Shown: positions 1-10,063, counted from the stretch's first letter. The stretch is 64,000 nucleotides of DNA from Clostridia bacterium (GCA_900763875.1 CAAFLX010000019.1:1-64000), one strand, 5' to 3'. Notes: generated by a model from the letters alone, not told the origin. Translations and numbers: made by a program.

Positions 1-424
1 ATCAGTTCAGACAGGGATAAAAACTCCTGCCGCAATTTCGCAAGATTGTCTGCTTGGTGTTTAGCGTGCAAAGCACGCAAGCGGATAAACGAACACTTAT
101 TCGTAGCGTACTTATATACGGAATGTGTCTATTCGGAGTGTGAGCCGCAAGGCGGCGAGAAAATGGAGCGCCGAGCATTGCTCAAACGGTGTTGCGGTTA
201 TGGCAATCGCCATAATAATGTCATTCCGAGGAGCAAAGCGACGTGGGAATCCCCTAAATAGAAATGCGAACACATTGGCGTTGCCACTCACCGCACTTGT
301 TCTCGCAATCACTAACCGCGCAGAAAATCTTTGCTATCAGTTCAGACAGGGACAAAACTCCTGCCGCAATTTCGCAAGATTGTCTGCTTGGTGTTTAGCG
401 TGCAAAGCACGCAAATGGAATATT
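1..424 (+). repeat. Dispersed composite repeat, copy 1
   Basis: This stretch has no credible gene. It starts inside a block (about 1-110) whose first part recurs directly at about 331-418. Between them lies a second block (about 195-330) containing the motif TCATTCCGAGGAGCAAAGCG. Both blocks recur at 41957-42490. The first block also recurs at 24935-25590 and, inverted, at about 36450-36773. Short ORFs here exist only because the repeat is GC-rich. It looks like a non-autonomous dispersed repeat; the left end lies outside the window. Confidence 0.8.
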
Positions 425-429
425 CCACA

Positions 430-508
430 ATCCAAACAAAGTTTGGATATCATCGTGCAACGCACGATATCATCACGCAGTGATATCACCGCACAAAGTG
501 CGATATCA
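430..508. repeat. Hairpin array joined by ATATCA, copy 1
   Basis: Four different perfect small hairpins stand in a row, each followed by ATATCA: ATCCAAAC/GTTTGGAT, TCGTGC/GCACGA, TCAC/GTGA and CGCAC/GTGCG, each with a 3-nt loop. Stem sequences differ but the linker is constant. The same architecture occurs at 36774-36849 and, in the other orientation, at 41801-41956. Confidence 0.85.
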
Positions 509-560
509 TTTTTCCCTTTAGGGTACACGACGAAAAATTTTTGTAGAAAACGAACAAAAA

Positions 561-619
561 AAACCGCCCTTGTAGCCAAAACGCAATTTTTCGTGCGCAG
601 CCGTTTTCAAGGGCGGTTT
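561..619 (-). terminator. Intrinsic terminator of argS
   Basis: Arms AAACCGCCCTTG (561-572) and CAAGGGCGGTTT (608-619) pair perfectly. Read on the minus strand the stem is followed by a run of eight T. It lies about 30 bp past the argS stop. Confidence 0.75.
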
Positions 620-647
620 TTTCAACAAATATTATTTCAATAACACT

Positions 648-2330
648 TTACATCTCTTCGGGGGCGGAAATGCCAAGCAATGCAAGTCCTTCGCGTATCA
701 CGTTGCCCACCGCTTTGGTGAGAGCAAGGCGAGCGTTGCGAGTGGGTGCGTCATCGACAAGAATGCGGTGATCGATGTAAAAACGATTGAATTTTTCAGC
801 CAAATCAACGATGTGACGAGTGACGTAGCAAGGCTCGCGGAGCTTGGCGGCAAGGCGAACGGAATCGCCAAAGGTGATGACGGACTTGATGACGTCGTAG
901 CCCTCGTCCGAAGTGATTGCGCCAAGGTCAACATCTGCAAGGTTTATCTCGCCACCCTTGCGCAGAGCACTGGCACAGCGAGCGTAAGTATACTGGACGT
1001 AGGGTGCGGTTTCGCCGTCAAAGTTGAGCACTTTGTCATAGGAGAAAACGATGTCCTTTATGCGGTTGTTCCAAAGCGATGAAAACACCACCGCACCGAC
1101 GCCGACGCTTTCTGCAATCTCGTCCTTATTGGGAGCGTCGGGGTTTTTCTCCTCGATGATTTTTCTTGCTTTTTCAACGGCTTTGTCAAGCACTTCTTGC
1201 AGCCAAATGACGCGTCCCGAACGCGTTGACATAGAGCCGTCCTCCATAGAAACCATGCCGTATGCGACGTGTTCCATATCGTCCGCACCTGCAAAATCCA
1301 TAAGTTTAAGCACCTGAAACAGCTGCTTAAAGTGCAGATTCTGTTGATACGCAACAACGTAGAGGCACTTATAGAAGTCATAGGTTTTCTTGCGATAGTA
1401 TGCGGCGGCGATATCGCGCGTTGCATAAAGAGTTGCGCCGTCCGCTTTGACAAGAAGACACGGGGGCATATCGTAGTCATCGAGGTTGACAACCTGTGCG
1501 CCGTCGCTTTCGACAAGCAAGTTTTTGTCGCGCAATATATCGAGGCAAGCCTCCATTTTGTCGTTGTAGAAACTCTCGCCCGCATAGCTGTCAAACTTGA
1601 TTTTGAGCCTGTCGTAAATCTTGCCGACGGCAGTCATTGTCACCTTTTTGAAGACGTCGAAATAGGCGATTGCCTCTTTGTCGCCGTCCTCGATACGCTT
1701 GAACCAAGCGCGCGCCTCGTCGTCCATTTCGGGATGTTCCTCCGCCTCTTTGTGATAGCGCACGTAGAGTTTGTTGAGGAAGTATTCGTCGTGGTTTGCC
1801 ACTTCTTCGAGAGAAGACCATTTGCGAGTTGCGACAATGAGCTTGCCAAACTGCGTACCCCAGTCGCCAAGGTGGTTTATGCCAACGACCTTGTATCCGA
1901 GATGCTCGAATATACGATAGAGCGCGCCGCCGATAACGGTTGTGCCGAGGTGTCCGATATGAAAGGGTTTTGCGATGTTGACCGAGCTATAATCAATGCA
2001 AATCGTCTTGCCCTCGCCCTCGTTGCTTGCGCCGACGTTTTGATTGTCCGCCTCGGCGATTGCCATTTTTGCAAGCGTATTTCTGTCAAAGAAAACGTTG
2101 AGGTATCCGCCCACGACCTCGACTTTTTCGACGAAATCGAGAGCCTCGACGTAGGGCAAAAGTTTTGCCGCAATCAACGGCGGAGCAAGTCGCATAGTGC
2201 GTGCAAACTTAAAGCACGGCAAACAAATATCGCCCATTTTTGTTTCTTTGGGCGTTTCGAGAGCAGATTCCACGTCTTGCGCCGACAGTCCTTCGACCGC
2301 CAACGCATTTGTCAATTCTTTTTCAAACAT
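648..2330 (-). CDS. argS: Arginyl-tRNA synthetase
   Basis: Charges tRNA-Arg with arginine using ATP in the cytoplasm (class I aminoacyl-tRNA synthetase). The 560-residue product has the N-terminal region typical of ArgRS, the HIGH motif at residues 124-127 (in KPFHIGHLGTT), the following GINHLGDWGTQFGKL block, a KMSKS-equivalent MSTRSG, and a C-terminal DALR anticodon-binding domain with NRFYIDHRIL. Length is normal for the family (about 550-580). The start is supported by AAAGGAG five bases upstream of ATG. It is transcribed leftward, 86 bp after ychF, and may share a transcript with it. Confidence 0.97.
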   Translation of the reverse strand: MFEKELTNALAVEGLSAQDVESALETPKETKMGDICLPCFKFARTMRLAPPLIAAKLLPYVEALDFVEKVEVVGGYLNVFFDRNTLAKMAIAEADNQNVGASNEGEGKTICIDYSSVNIAKPFHIGHLGTTVIGGALYRIFEHLGYKVVGINHLGDWGTQFGKLIVATRKWSSLEEVANHDEYFLNKLYVRYHKEAEEHPEMDDEARAWFKRIEDGDKEAIAYFDVFKKVTMTAVGKIYDRLKIKFDSYAGESFYNDKMEACLDILRDKNLLVESDGAQVVNLDDYDMPPCLLVKADGATLYATRDIAAAYYRKKTYDFYKCLYVVAYQQNLHFKQLFQVLKLMDFAGADDMEHVAYGMVSMEDGSMSTRSGRVIWLQEVLDKAVEKARKIIEEKNPDAPNKDEIAESVGVGAVVFSSLWNNRIKDIVFSYDKVLNFDGETAPYVQYTYARCASALRKGGEINLADVDLGAITSDEGYDVIKSVITFGDSVRLAAKLREPCYVTRHIVDLAEKFNRFYIDHRILVDDAPTRNARLALTKAVGNVIREGLALLGISAPEEM

Positions 2331-2416
2331 AACGACTCCTTTGGAGTATTTTTTCTATAATATACGTGGTTTTGGAGCAAAGCACACCTGACACAGCTAG
2401 TCGCTCAATTGCGCCG

Positions 2417-3499
2417 TCAAACGTTGATGCGGAACAACACCACGTCGTTGTCCTGCATCACGTACTCTTTGCCTTCGCTGCGCACTTTGCCTTTCTCTTT
2501 GGCGGCGTTGAACGAGCCGCATTCGAGAAGTGTTTGATAATCCACAATCTCGGCGCGTATGAAACCGCGCTCGAAGTCACTGTGGATTTTGCCTGCGGCT
2601 TGCGGTGCTTTTGTGCCTTTGACAATAGTCCATGCGCGCGTTTCCTTTTCACCGGCGGTGAGATAGCTGATGAGTCCAAGCAGTTTGTACGACGCTTTGA
2701 CAAGGCGGTCAAGTCCGCTTTCGCTCAAACCGTAGTCTTCCATAAACATAGCGCGGTCATCGTCGCCAAGCTCGCTCAAATCCTCTTCGAGTTTTGCACA
2801 AAGCACGATTGCCTCGGTGTTTTCCTCTTTTGCAACGCTCTCCACTTCCTTGGTATACGCATTGCCGCCAATGCCTGCCTCGTCGGTGTTTGCAACGTAA
2901 ATAACGGGCTTTGACGTGAGCAAAAATTGCTCGTCCACAAAGCGTTTGAAGTCCTCGTCCATATCGAGATTGCGAAGAGCCTTTCCGCTTTCCAGCCATT
3001 TTTTCATGACAATCAGGCGGTCTATATCCTCTTGATATTTCTTGTCGGCTTTGAGCTTGACTTGCGCGGTTGCCATACGGCGTTCGAGGGTTTCCATATC
3101 CGCAAAAATCAGCTCGTAATTGATTGTTTCTATGTCGCGACGGGGGTTGACAGAGCCGTCAACGTGCGTGATATTCGAATCGTCAAAACAGCGCACGACG
3201 TGCACGATTGCGTCCACTTCCCTTATGTGCGAGAGGAATTTGTTGCCAAGACCTTCACCCTTGCTCGCGCCTTTGACAAGCCCTGCGATATCCACAAATT
3301 CAAGGGACGTGGGGGTGATTTTTTTGCTGTCGTAAAGAGCGGCGAGTTTGTCAAGTCGCTCGTCGGGGACGGCAACTACGCCGACGTTCGGCTCGATTGT
3401 GCAAAACGGATAGTTTGCCGCTTGCGCGCCTGCTTTTGTGATTGCGTTGAAAAGCGTACTCTTGCCAACGTTTGGCAAACCTACGACACCGAGTTTCAT
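2417..3499 (-). CDS. ychF: Redox-regulated ATPase YchF (Obg-like)
   Basis: Universally conserved OBG-family P-loop ATPase linked to ribosomes and stress responses. The 360-residue protein starts [25 protein letters not shown] is the P-loop, [17 protein letters not shown] is the G3 and switch region, and the C-terminal TGS domain ends [14 protein letters not shown]. The G4 position reads ANTDE, the YchF-type variant that favours ATP over GTP. The reading frame stays open upstream to 3706, but this start has GGAG seven bases upstream and puts the P-loop at the usual position. It diverges from uppP with about 175 bp between them. Confidence 0.96.
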   Translation of the reverse strand: MKLGVVGLPNVGKSTLFNAITKAGAQAANYPFCTIEPNVGVVAVPDERLDKLAALYDSKKITPTSLEFVDIAGLVKGASKGEGLGNKFLSHIREVDAIVHVVRCFDDSNITHVDGSVNPRRDIETINYELIFADMETLERRMATAQVKLKADKKYQEDIDRLIVMKKWLESGKALRNLDMDEDFKRFVDEQFLLTSKPVIYVANTDEAGIGGNAYTKEVESVAKEENTEAIVLCAKLEEDLSELGDDDRAMFMEDYGLSESGLDRLVKASYKLLGLISYLTAGEKETRAWTIVKGTKAPQAAGKIHSDFERGFIRAEIVDYQTLLECGSFNAAKEKGKVRSEGKEYVMQDNDVVLFRINV

Positions 3500-3674
3500 A
3501 TTTCTCCTCGTTGCACGTTCTTGCGTGCGTAAAACTTTAATACAATAGTTTAGTATAAACGAAAAAGCAAACCGTGTAAAGAGAAAACGAGGATTTGCGC
3601 AGAGCGTCAAGCAGATTGTATGCGCAAAAAAATACGGTGCGCCAACAAAAAATGAGGATAAAAGGCAGATAATT

Positions 3675-4742
3675 ATGGAAATTTGGCAAGCATTGGTTTT
3701 GGGCATAGCGCAAGGGTTGAGCGAGTTTTTGCCCGTATCGTCATCGGGACACCTTTTACTGTTGGAAAAGTTGGGAATAGGTCAAGAAAACCTGTTTTTC
3801 AACGTCACGTTGCACGTGGGCACGCTCTTTGCCGTCCTTTTGGCTTTGCGAAAAACTTGGATACCTCTTATCGCACAACCTTTTTTCGAGCTTGCCAAAA
3901 AGCGAAAATCGCCAAAAAAACAGCCGTTTTCACAAAAAAACCGCCTTTTCCACAACCCCACGGACAAAACAACAAAAACACATCTTTTTAAGCGCGGTCG
4001 GAAAGCAGAAAATCGGAGCATTGAAAATGGCGCAAATCGGAGCATATCAAAAAGCGAAATTCGCAATATGGCAAAAGGCGCAAGCCCTACAAGCGAGGAC
4101 ACAAGACTTGCCGGCGATGGCACAAGACTTGCTGTCAAGGGCGAAACCGAATATGAATATCAAAGCGTTTTCGGGGGTTTGTCGGCAAGCAAAATCGACG
4201 GTTTCGTTGTGCTTGCGTGCGTGCCGACCGTTGCGATTGCCCTTGTATTCAAATTGCTTGCGCCCACCCTGTTGGAGGGCAAATTGCTTGGGTGCGGTTT
4301 TGTGTTGACCGCCGTATTGATGTATGTCGGCGAAAACTTCAAATCGACACAATCGACACTTCTAACACACAAAACGAGCATATTAACAGGCGTTTTGCAA
4401 GGTATCGCCGTTTTGCCGGGCGTGTCGAGGAGCGGTGCAACCATATCGATTTTGTCCTTTTTAGGGGTAGAAAAAAAGACGGCGACAACCTTCTCTTTTC
4501 TTCTCTCGATTCCCATAATTGTCGGCTCTGCCCTCTACGAAAGCCTCGACTTATTCTTGGGCAAAGCACCTCTTTCAATCTCGCCGTGGGCGATTGTCGT
4601 TGGAGTGTTTTCCTCCTTTTTGTCGGGACTGTTTGCCATAAAATTTTTCTTGAAACTCATTGAAAAACATTCGCTTTGGGGCTTTGTGCTTTACACTCTC
4701 TTGCTTGGCATTTGCGTGAGCATCCTCCCGTTTTTCATATAA
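3675..4742 (+). CDS. uppP: Undecaprenyl-diphosphatase UppP/BacA with a large loop insertion
   Basis: Membrane enzyme that dephosphorylates undecaprenyl pyrophosphate to recycle the cell-wall lipid carrier; overproduction gives bacitracin resistance in this family. Both signatures are present: GLSEFLPVSSSGH at residues 14-26 and PGVSRSGAT at 248-256. The protein has 355 residues against the usual 260-285. The excess is a hydrophilic stretch rich in Lys, Ser, Thr and Asn at about residues 75-165, between two membrane segments. The frame is intact through the insertion. Its DNA (about 3895-4165) is A-rich and resembles A/T-rich noncoding stretches nearby. A bidirectional terminator follows. Confidence 0.93.
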   Translation: MEIWQALVLGIAQGLSEFLPVSSSGHLLLLEKLGIGQENLFFNVTLHVGTLFAVLLALRKTWIPLIAQPFFELAKKRKSPKKQPFSQKNRLFHNPTDKTTKTHLFKRGRKAENRSIENGANRSISKSEIRNMAKGASPTSEDTRLAGDGTRLAVKGETEYEYQSVFGGLSASKIDGFVVLACVPTVAIALVFKLLAPTLLEGKLLGCGFVLTAVLMYVGENFKSTQSTLLTHKTSILTGVLQGIAVLPGVSRSGATISILSFLGVEKKTATTFSFLLSIPIIVGSALYESLDLFLGKAPLSISPWAIVVGVFSSFLSGLFAIKFFLKLIEKHSLWGFVLYTLLLGICVSILPFFI

Positions 4743-4761
4743 TTGCCTTTGAGGCAAGAGC

Positions 4762-4800
4762 AAAAAACCGCAAAAAAACGATAATTTTTTGCGGTTTTTT
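4762..4800. terminator. Bidirectional terminator between uppP and the flavodiiron gene
   Basis: AAAAAACCGCAAAAAA (4762-4777) pairs perfectly with TTTTTTGCGGTTTTTT (4785-4800). It has A-runs and T-runs on both sides and sits between convergent genes. Confidence 0.9.
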
Positions 4801-4850
4801 ATAGCATTTTTACAAGTTTTATTGTGTATTTTTACGCGGTTTTTTGCACT

Positions 4851-6002
4851 TTATTTTGCAAGTTCGTCGGCAAGAAGGGCAATTTGCGCCTTGTTTTCTT
4901 CGCTCATAGAGGAGAGGATTTTCACCTCGGTTTGAGCATATTCAAGGTTTTTGCAGCCATCGAGCAATCCTTTCATAACCTTGGTTGCAAAAGGTGCCCA
5001 CGAACCGTTTTCGATGAACGCGACTTTGCGATTTTGGTAGTTGCGCTCGACAAGGTGCAACAAAAATTCTTTCATTGCAGGGAACACTTCGCCGTTGTAA
5101 GTTGTGGAGGCAAGAGCGAGTTTGCCATAGCGGAAAGCGTCTTCGACGTTCTCTGCCCAATCGGAGCGAGCAAGGTCTGTAAGCACGACTTTGACGTTTC
5201 TCTTTTCAAGTTCGCTTGCCAAAAGCTCCGCCGCCGCCTTGGTGTGACCGTAAATCGACGTGTAGGCAACCACCACGCCCTCGCTTTCGACTTGATAGCT
5301 TGACCAGACGTTGTAGAGGTTGAGATAATAGCCGAGGTTGCTTGAAAGCACCGGCCCGTGGAGAGGGCAAATCGCCTTTATGTCAAGCCCCGCAATCTTT
5401 TTGAAAAGGGCTTGCACCTGCATGCCGTACTTGCCTACGATGCCGAAGTAGTATCTTCTTGCCTCGCAAGCCCAATCGTCGTCCTCGACGTCGAGCGCGC
5501 CGAATTTGCCGAATGCGTCCGCCGAGAAAAACACCTTGTCCGTCTTGTCGTAGGTCATCATAACCTCGGGCCAATGCACCATAGGCGCGGTGACAAACTG
5601 AAACTCGTGTCTGCCCGTTGACAAAACAGAGCCGTCGCCGACAACCACCCTTCTATCCTCGAATGCCTTGCCGAAAAAGTTTTGCATCATTGCAAAGGCC
5701 TTTTGCGATGACACGAGAGTTGCGCTCGGATATTCGTCCATAAAAGCAAGGATATTTGCCGAATGGTCGGGCTCCATATGTTGCACCACCAAATAATCGG
5801 GGGTTTTTCTGTCGAGCGTGGTTTTCAAGTTGTCTAGCCACACTTTCCCGAAGTGCGCGTCAACGCTGTCGAACACCGTGATTTTGTCGTCCAAAACCAC
5901 ATATGAATTGTACGCCATACCGTTTGGCACAACGTACTGTCCCTCAAACAAATCAACGTCGTGGTCGTTTACGCCGACGTATTTTATGTCGTTTGTAATC
6001 AT
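4851..6002 (-). CDS. Flavodiiron protein (FprA-type O2/NO reductase)
   Basis: Cytoplasmic flavodiiron protein, expected to reduce O2 to water and/or NO to N2O and so protect an anaerobe. The 383-residue product has a metallo-beta-lactamase-like N-terminal domain with diiron ligands in H75-M-E77-P-D79-H80, then MVHWPE, SADAFG and CPLHGPVL. A C-terminal flavodoxin domain begins at TSIYGHTKAAAELL. The start has AGGAG seven bases upstream. No rubredoxin domain is fused and no rubredoxin gene is adjacent. Substrate preference cannot be told from sequence. Confidence 0.93.
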   Translation of the reverse strand: MITNDIKYVGVNDHDVDLFEGQYVVPNGMAYNSYVVLDDKITVFDSVDAHFGKVWLDNLKTTLDRKTPDYLVVQHMEPDHSANILAFMDEYPSATLVSSQKAFAMMQNFFGKAFEDRRVVVGDGSVLSTGRHEFQFVTAPMVHWPEVMMTYDKTDKVFFSADAFGKFGALDVEDDDWACEARRYYFGIVGKYGMQVQALFKKIAGLDIKAICPLHGPVLSSNLGYYLNLYNVWSSYQVESEGVVVAYTSIYGHTKAAAELLASELEKRNVKVVLTDLARSDWAENVEDAFRYGKLALASTTYNGEVFPAMKEFLLHLVERNYQNRKVAFIENGSWAPFATKVMKGLLDGCKNLEYAQTEVKILSSMSEENKAQIALLADELAK

Positions 6003-6500
6003 ATTTTGCTCCTATATAAAAATTTTTGATTCACGTAGATACACATATTGTATCACAATATTATGGTTTTTAACAAGAAAGTTTTTGCATATACGCAACG
6101 ATTAAACAATTTTTCACATTGCTGTTTTCGCTCGTTTTTTTCGTTCGGTTTTCGCTCGGTGTTTCGCTTATTTTTTTTGCTCGGTCTTTGCTCGGCTTTG
6201 TGCTTTATTATTTTTGCTTAACTCAACTTTTGCCACAAATCTTGCGCGCGGCGGTTGCTTTTTGAAAAACTTCGCCTCTTTTTCTCGTTTGGATTTGACA
6301 ACAGCAGCGTTGCCGTGATATATATGTTGTTGAAAAATTGTTGTGGATTTTTCCGGTTGTAAACATCTTTTCGCCACACGACCTTGCGTTGCGTGGCGAT
6401 TTTTTATGCAAAAGAGGCAATCTATCGAGTCAAATTTGCCCTCTTCGTGCAAAAAGTCGCCTGCAAAACCGCAAAAATATCAATCACTTTCGGAGAAAAA
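6003..6500. other. Intergenic region upstream of the MATE gene
   Basis: About 500 bp without a gene. It holds AT-rich promoter-like sequence near the flavodiiron gene (6003-6110), a pyrimidine-rich stretch of imperfect TCGCTCGGTTT-like repeats (about 6128-6200), and a hairpin followed by T at 6371-6406. Nothing else is recognised. Confidence 0.6.
6371..6406 (+). terminator. Terminator-like hairpin in the MATE leader
   Basis: TCGCCAC ... GTGGCGA with imperfect inner pairing, followed by TTTTTT, about 95 bp upstream of the MATE start. It could end an upstream transcript or act as an attenuator; no alternative anti-terminator structure was identified. Confidence 0.5.
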
Positions 6501-7841
6501 ATGAACGAATCTTTTATGGAAGAAAAACCGATAATACCGCTTGTTGCCAAAATGTCGTTGCCCGTGGTTTTGTCAATGATAATCAACGCGCTTTACAACT
6601 TTGTGGACAGCATTTTCGTGTCGAAAGTCAGCGAAGACGCAATGACGGCAATCTCGCTCGTATTCCCCATTCAAAACCTGTCGGTTGCCGTCGGAGTGGG
6701 CTTTGGAGTGGGCATAAGCTCGGCGGTATCCTTTTATATGGGCGCAAAAAAGTTGGACGCGGCAAACCGTTCAGCGGCACTCGGACTCATTCTAGGGACG
6801 GTGCACGGGATTGTTCTTGCCGCAATAAGCGCGGCTTGCATTGCCCCGTTCGTGCGCTTATTCACCAAAAACGAGGTTGTCGTTGCAAACGCTCTCGATT
6901 ATTTTTATATCGTCGTCGGCTTTACGCCCGTCATCACTCTCGCCATGGCGTTTGAAAAGATTTTTCAAGCGGTGGGAAAGATGAAAACCACAATGTTTTG
7001 CATGGCTTTGGGCGCGGTTGTCAACATAATTTTAGACCCCTTGTTTATTCTCGTTGCGGGCTGGGGAGTCAAGGGTGCGGCGATTGCAACGGGCATAGGA
7101 CAAACCCTCTCGCTCGTGTGTTATATCGTGCTCCTATTCAAATCAAAAATCGGAATAACTCCAAAGCTAGGCAAAAAATCCACCGAAAAAATCACCAAAA
7201 AGCTCTATTTCGTCGGCGTCCCCGCAACCCTCAATTTGGCTCTGCCCTCGTTTATGCTCATCGCCTTAAACGGCATTCTAACCGTGTTTTCCGAGATTTA
7301 CGTGCTTGTGCTAGGCGTGTATTACAAACTGCAAACGTTTTTGTATTTTGCCCTCAACGGCATTGTGCAAGGCATTCGTCCTCTTGTCGGCTACAACCTC
7401 GGCGCAGGACGTGACGACAGAGTGCTGGGCATATTCAAAGTGTCGCTTGCAACAAGCGAAATAATTATGGTGATCGGCACGATTGTTTGCCTCGCCATTC
7501 CCAACCTCTTGATGGGCATATTCACCGACAATCCCCAAACGATAGCCGACGGCACAATCGCCGTGCGCATAATGTGCGCGGGCTTCATCGTATCCGCGTC
7601 GGGCGTTGTGATAAGCGGACTATTCGAGGGGCTTGGTATGGGCGCGCCCTCCCTCGTCATATCACTCATACGCTACGTCCTCATCATTTTGGTTGCCCTC
7701 GTTGCAAGCAAACTTCTAGGGGCAGTCGGCGTATGGCACGCGTTTTGGATAACCGAACTTATCGCGTTTTTCGTGTCGTGGATATGCTTTTATTTCTTCT
7801 ACTATAAAAAAGCCAAACTCCGCCTTGGCGATCGCGCGTGA
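6501..7841 (+). CDS. MATE family multidrug/cation exporter
   Basis: Polytopic membrane exporter of the MATE family (H+ or Na+ driven efflux). The 446-residue product shows the two-fold repeat of six membrane segments. It opens with PIIPLVAKMSLPVVLSMIIN and ALYNFVDSIFVSKV, and carries the second-half equivalent GIVQGIRPLVGYNLGAGR. Length is normal. The frame is open upstream to 6384, but ATG at 6501 has GGAG six bases upstream and begins the family N-terminus. The transported substrate is unknown. It is probably monocistronic. Confidence 0.93.
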   Translation: MNESFMEEKPIIPLVAKMSLPVVLSMIINALYNFVDSIFVSKVSEDAMTAISLVFPIQNLSVAVGVGFGVGISSAVSFYMGAKKLDAANRSAALGLILGTVHGIVLAAISAACIAPFVRLFTKNEVVVANALDYFYIVVGFTPVITLAMAFEKIFQAVGKMKTTMFCMALGAVVNIILDPLFILVAGWGVKGAAIATGIGQTLSLVCYIVLLFKSKIGITPKLGKKSTEKITKKLYFVGVPATLNLALPSFMLIALNGILTVFSEIYVLVLGVYYKLQTFLYFALNGIVQGIRPLVGYNLGAGRDDRVLGIFKVSLATSEIIMVIGTIVCLAIPNLLMGIFTDNPQTIADGTIAVRIMCAGFIVSASGVVISGLFEGLGMGAPSLVISLIRYVLIILVALVASKLLGAVGVWHAFWITELIAFFVSWICFYFFYYKKAKLRLGDRA

Positions 7842-7946
7842 GCGCATTTCACTGTTATTTTTCGTTGCCTATTTACTTTTGAAACATTTTAATATAAAAT
7901 GTTTGGTGTACGGAGCTTGCCGTACGCATTGAAAAAGGGGGCAATT

Positions 7947-9251
7947 ATGAGAAGATTTTTGACGGTTTTTCTTGCCGTTTTGCTTGTCGTGGCAACTATG
8001 CTTACTTTTGCGGCGTGCAACGACAAAGACGCCGAGGGCAAATACAACATCGTGTATCTTGGCGACTCCATTGCAGAGGCACTCATCGGAGCGTCGCCCG
8101 TGAGCGAGCGCGACAACTACGGCTATTACGCGCTTGTGGGCAGGACAAACGGCTACAACTATTTCAATCATTCGATGTCGGGACACCTTACGTCGGGCAA
8201 TATGGCGAACAAATCTGGCGAAGGCTTGCTTGAAGTCATTTCGCGCAAGAGCGAATCGGCAACCCTCATCCGCACGCACATCGTCGAGGCGGACGTTATC
8301 CACATTTCAGTGCTTGGCAACAACGCTTTGCAATACAGCCTAGGCTCGTTGATGCTCGAAATGGCGGACAGGCTAAAAGGCATATCGCCAAGCAGCGATG
8401 AAAGTTGGTTTCAATCTTGTTTCGATAGCGAGCCTGACGAGAGCAAAAGAGCAAAACTCAAAGCTCGCTATGCCGACGACAAATCGCTTTTTGAATATCT
8501 GCACGACGGCGGCACGCTCAAAAACATTCGCCCCTCGATTTGGTCGGACGACGGCGAAACCATAAATTTCGGAGACCGTTTTGACGGCTCGAATCCAAGC
8601 ACAATCGACCCTAAATTCAATTTTCCGCCCACCTATCAAAATATCGTTGATATCGTGGCAAAACTGCGCGAGCTGAACCCCAAAGCCAAAATAGTTTTCC
8701 AAAAAGTGTACAACCCCGTCTACGAGGGCACGACGCTCATCTCGAAGTGGGAATATAAGGCGCTTGACCAAAAGGGCTACAACAGCATTGCAAAGCTGCG
8801 CGAGCTTGGCGGACATCTGCTCGGTTTTCTCAACGGCATGCTTGACGAGTTCAACCAAAACCACCCCGACAGCCCCGTGTATATCCTCGATATTTGCAAA
8901 ACGTTTGACGATATCACCAAAACCGACGTCAAAAACGGCGAGGTTGATTTGTCCGCAAACGGGCTTGGCAGGTCGCTCATCTATCAAGACTTTACGCACC
9001 CGTCCAACTTCGGACACGCCGTAATTGCAGAGCAAACCCAAAAGCTGCTTGAAGAAATGGGCATTGCATCTGCTAATGCGCTTTCAAAATACAAAGAGAT
9101 AAAATGCGAGCAGCTTGAGCGCATATATTCGGGCGTTGAGGGATTCGACCTCAAAGCCGCAAAGGACGCCGTCAACAATGCTCCCGACTATTATTCGACG
9201 ACTAGAGCGTATTTTGACAAGACGGACGGCTACGTCCCCGTCAACTATTGA
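7947..9251 (+). CDS. SGNH/GDSL-type hydrolase lipoprotein
   Basis: Secreted, lipid-anchored hydrolase, probably an esterase acting on the cell surface or on polysaccharide acetyl groups. The 434-residue protein has a signal peptide ending in lipobox LTFAAC (Cys near residue 28). SGNH block I is YLGDSIAEA with the nucleophile Ser, block III-like is SVLGNNAL, and block V is DFTHPSNFGH with the catalytic Asp/His pair. The start follows an AAAAGGGGG site; a small hairpin (7908-7925) precedes it. The next lipoprotein gene starts 17 bp after the stop, so the two are probably co-expressed. Confidence 0.85.
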   Translation: MRRFLTVFLAVLLVVATMLTFAACNDKDAEGKYNIVYLGDSIAEALIGASPVSERDNYGYYALVGRTNGYNYFNHSMSGHLTSGNMANKSGEGLLEVISRKSESATLIRTHIVEADVIHISVLGNNALQYSLGSLMLEMADRLKGISPSSDESWFQSCFDSEPDESKRAKLKARYADDKSLFEYLHDGGTLKNIRPSIWSDDGETINFGDRFDGSNPSTIDPKFNFPPTYQNIVDIVAKLRELNPKAKIVFQKVYNPVYEGTTLISKWEYKALDQKGYNSIAKLRELGGHLLGFLNGMLDEFNQNHPDSPVYILDICKTFDDITKTDVKNGEVDLSANGLGRSLIYQDFTHPSNFGHAVIAEQTQKLLEEMGIASANALSKYKEIKCEQLERIYSGVEGFDLKAAKDAVNNAPDYYSTTRAYFDKTDGYVPVNY

Positions 9252-9268
9252 TGAGGAGGGCTGGAAAA

Positions 9269-10063
9269 ATGAAAAATAGCATTGCCAAAATCGTCACCGT
9301 TGCAACCTCAATCGTCTTGCTCGCGTCCTGCCTGTTTGCGCTTTGCGCCTGCAACCAAAGCCCCGACGCGTTCAAAAAAGATACGCGCTTTGACGTGGAC
9401 TACAACAAACTCGATTTGATGGATATGAATCCGCTCATCGTCACAACTATCGTCGGCGCGGCGGTGGACAAGGACAACACCTACGTCGAGTTTAAGAAAA
9501 ACGGTATGATGCACTTGCAAATCCAAACCAAAGCAAACTTGCTTGCCGAAATTCCCAAATTTATCAAAACGCTGGAAAAAATCAATATAAAAATAGATTT
9601 GGAATCCGCACTCTCGTCTTTCGACGTGAAAACAAGCGTGGATAGATACGTCGAGCCTATGTTCCCCGGTTTCACCCAAAAGCTTAAATCATACGACCTC
9701 GCAGGCGCACTCGAACTTATTCGTCACAGCCTCGGATTCAATATCGAAGGTCTGGATTATTCCGATAACTCCGTCAAAGAGGCGACAAAATACGTCGGCG
9801 ACAATATGGCTCTTCCGCCAAACCTGTTCGACCTCATCCCCAAGGATACGGTATTGCGCCTCACCCTCGACACGCAATACGCAATACGCAATCTTACCGC
9901 GTCCGACGGCACGAAGATGCGCGCAATCTACCTCGGCTACAAAGTCAAAGACAACCCCCACACCGCCCCGTTCGGCGTGTTCACGCTCTCCAATGAGGAT
10001 AGAGAGGGGAGTTTGTCCATCGAGTTTATGAATATCCACATCCGAATCAAACAAGCCGCGTGA
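9269..10063 (+). CDS. Lipoprotein of unknown function
   Basis: 264 residues with a signal peptide ending in lipobox FALCAC followed by Asn, so it should be exported and lipid-anchored. The rest is a soluble alpha/beta protein without cysteines or motifs that I recognise. The ATG at 9269 is chosen because GAGGAGG lies nine bases upstream, overlapping the stop of the SGNH hydrolase gene. Weaker TTG and ATG codons at 9248 and 9251 lack such a site. Position suggests a job linked to the hydrolase, but this is inference. A strong terminator follows. Confidence 0.8.
   Translation: MKNSIAKIVTVATSIVLLASCLFALCACNQSPDAFKKDTRFDVDYNKLDLMDMNPLIVTTIVGAAVDKDNTYVEFKKNGMMHLQIQTKANLLAEIPKFIKTLEKINIKIDLESALSSFDVKTSVDRYVEPMFPGFTQKLKSYDLAGALELIRHSLGFNIEGLDYSDNSVKEATKYVGDNMALPPNLFDLIPKDTVLRLTLDTQYAIRNLTASDGTKMRAIYLGYKVKDNPHTAPFGVFTLSNEDREGSLSIEFMNIHIRIKQAA

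Noticed and set aside
1269..2360. 363-codon plus-strand ORF
   Set aside because: Antisense shadow of argS, created by codon bias; no ribosome site or motif.
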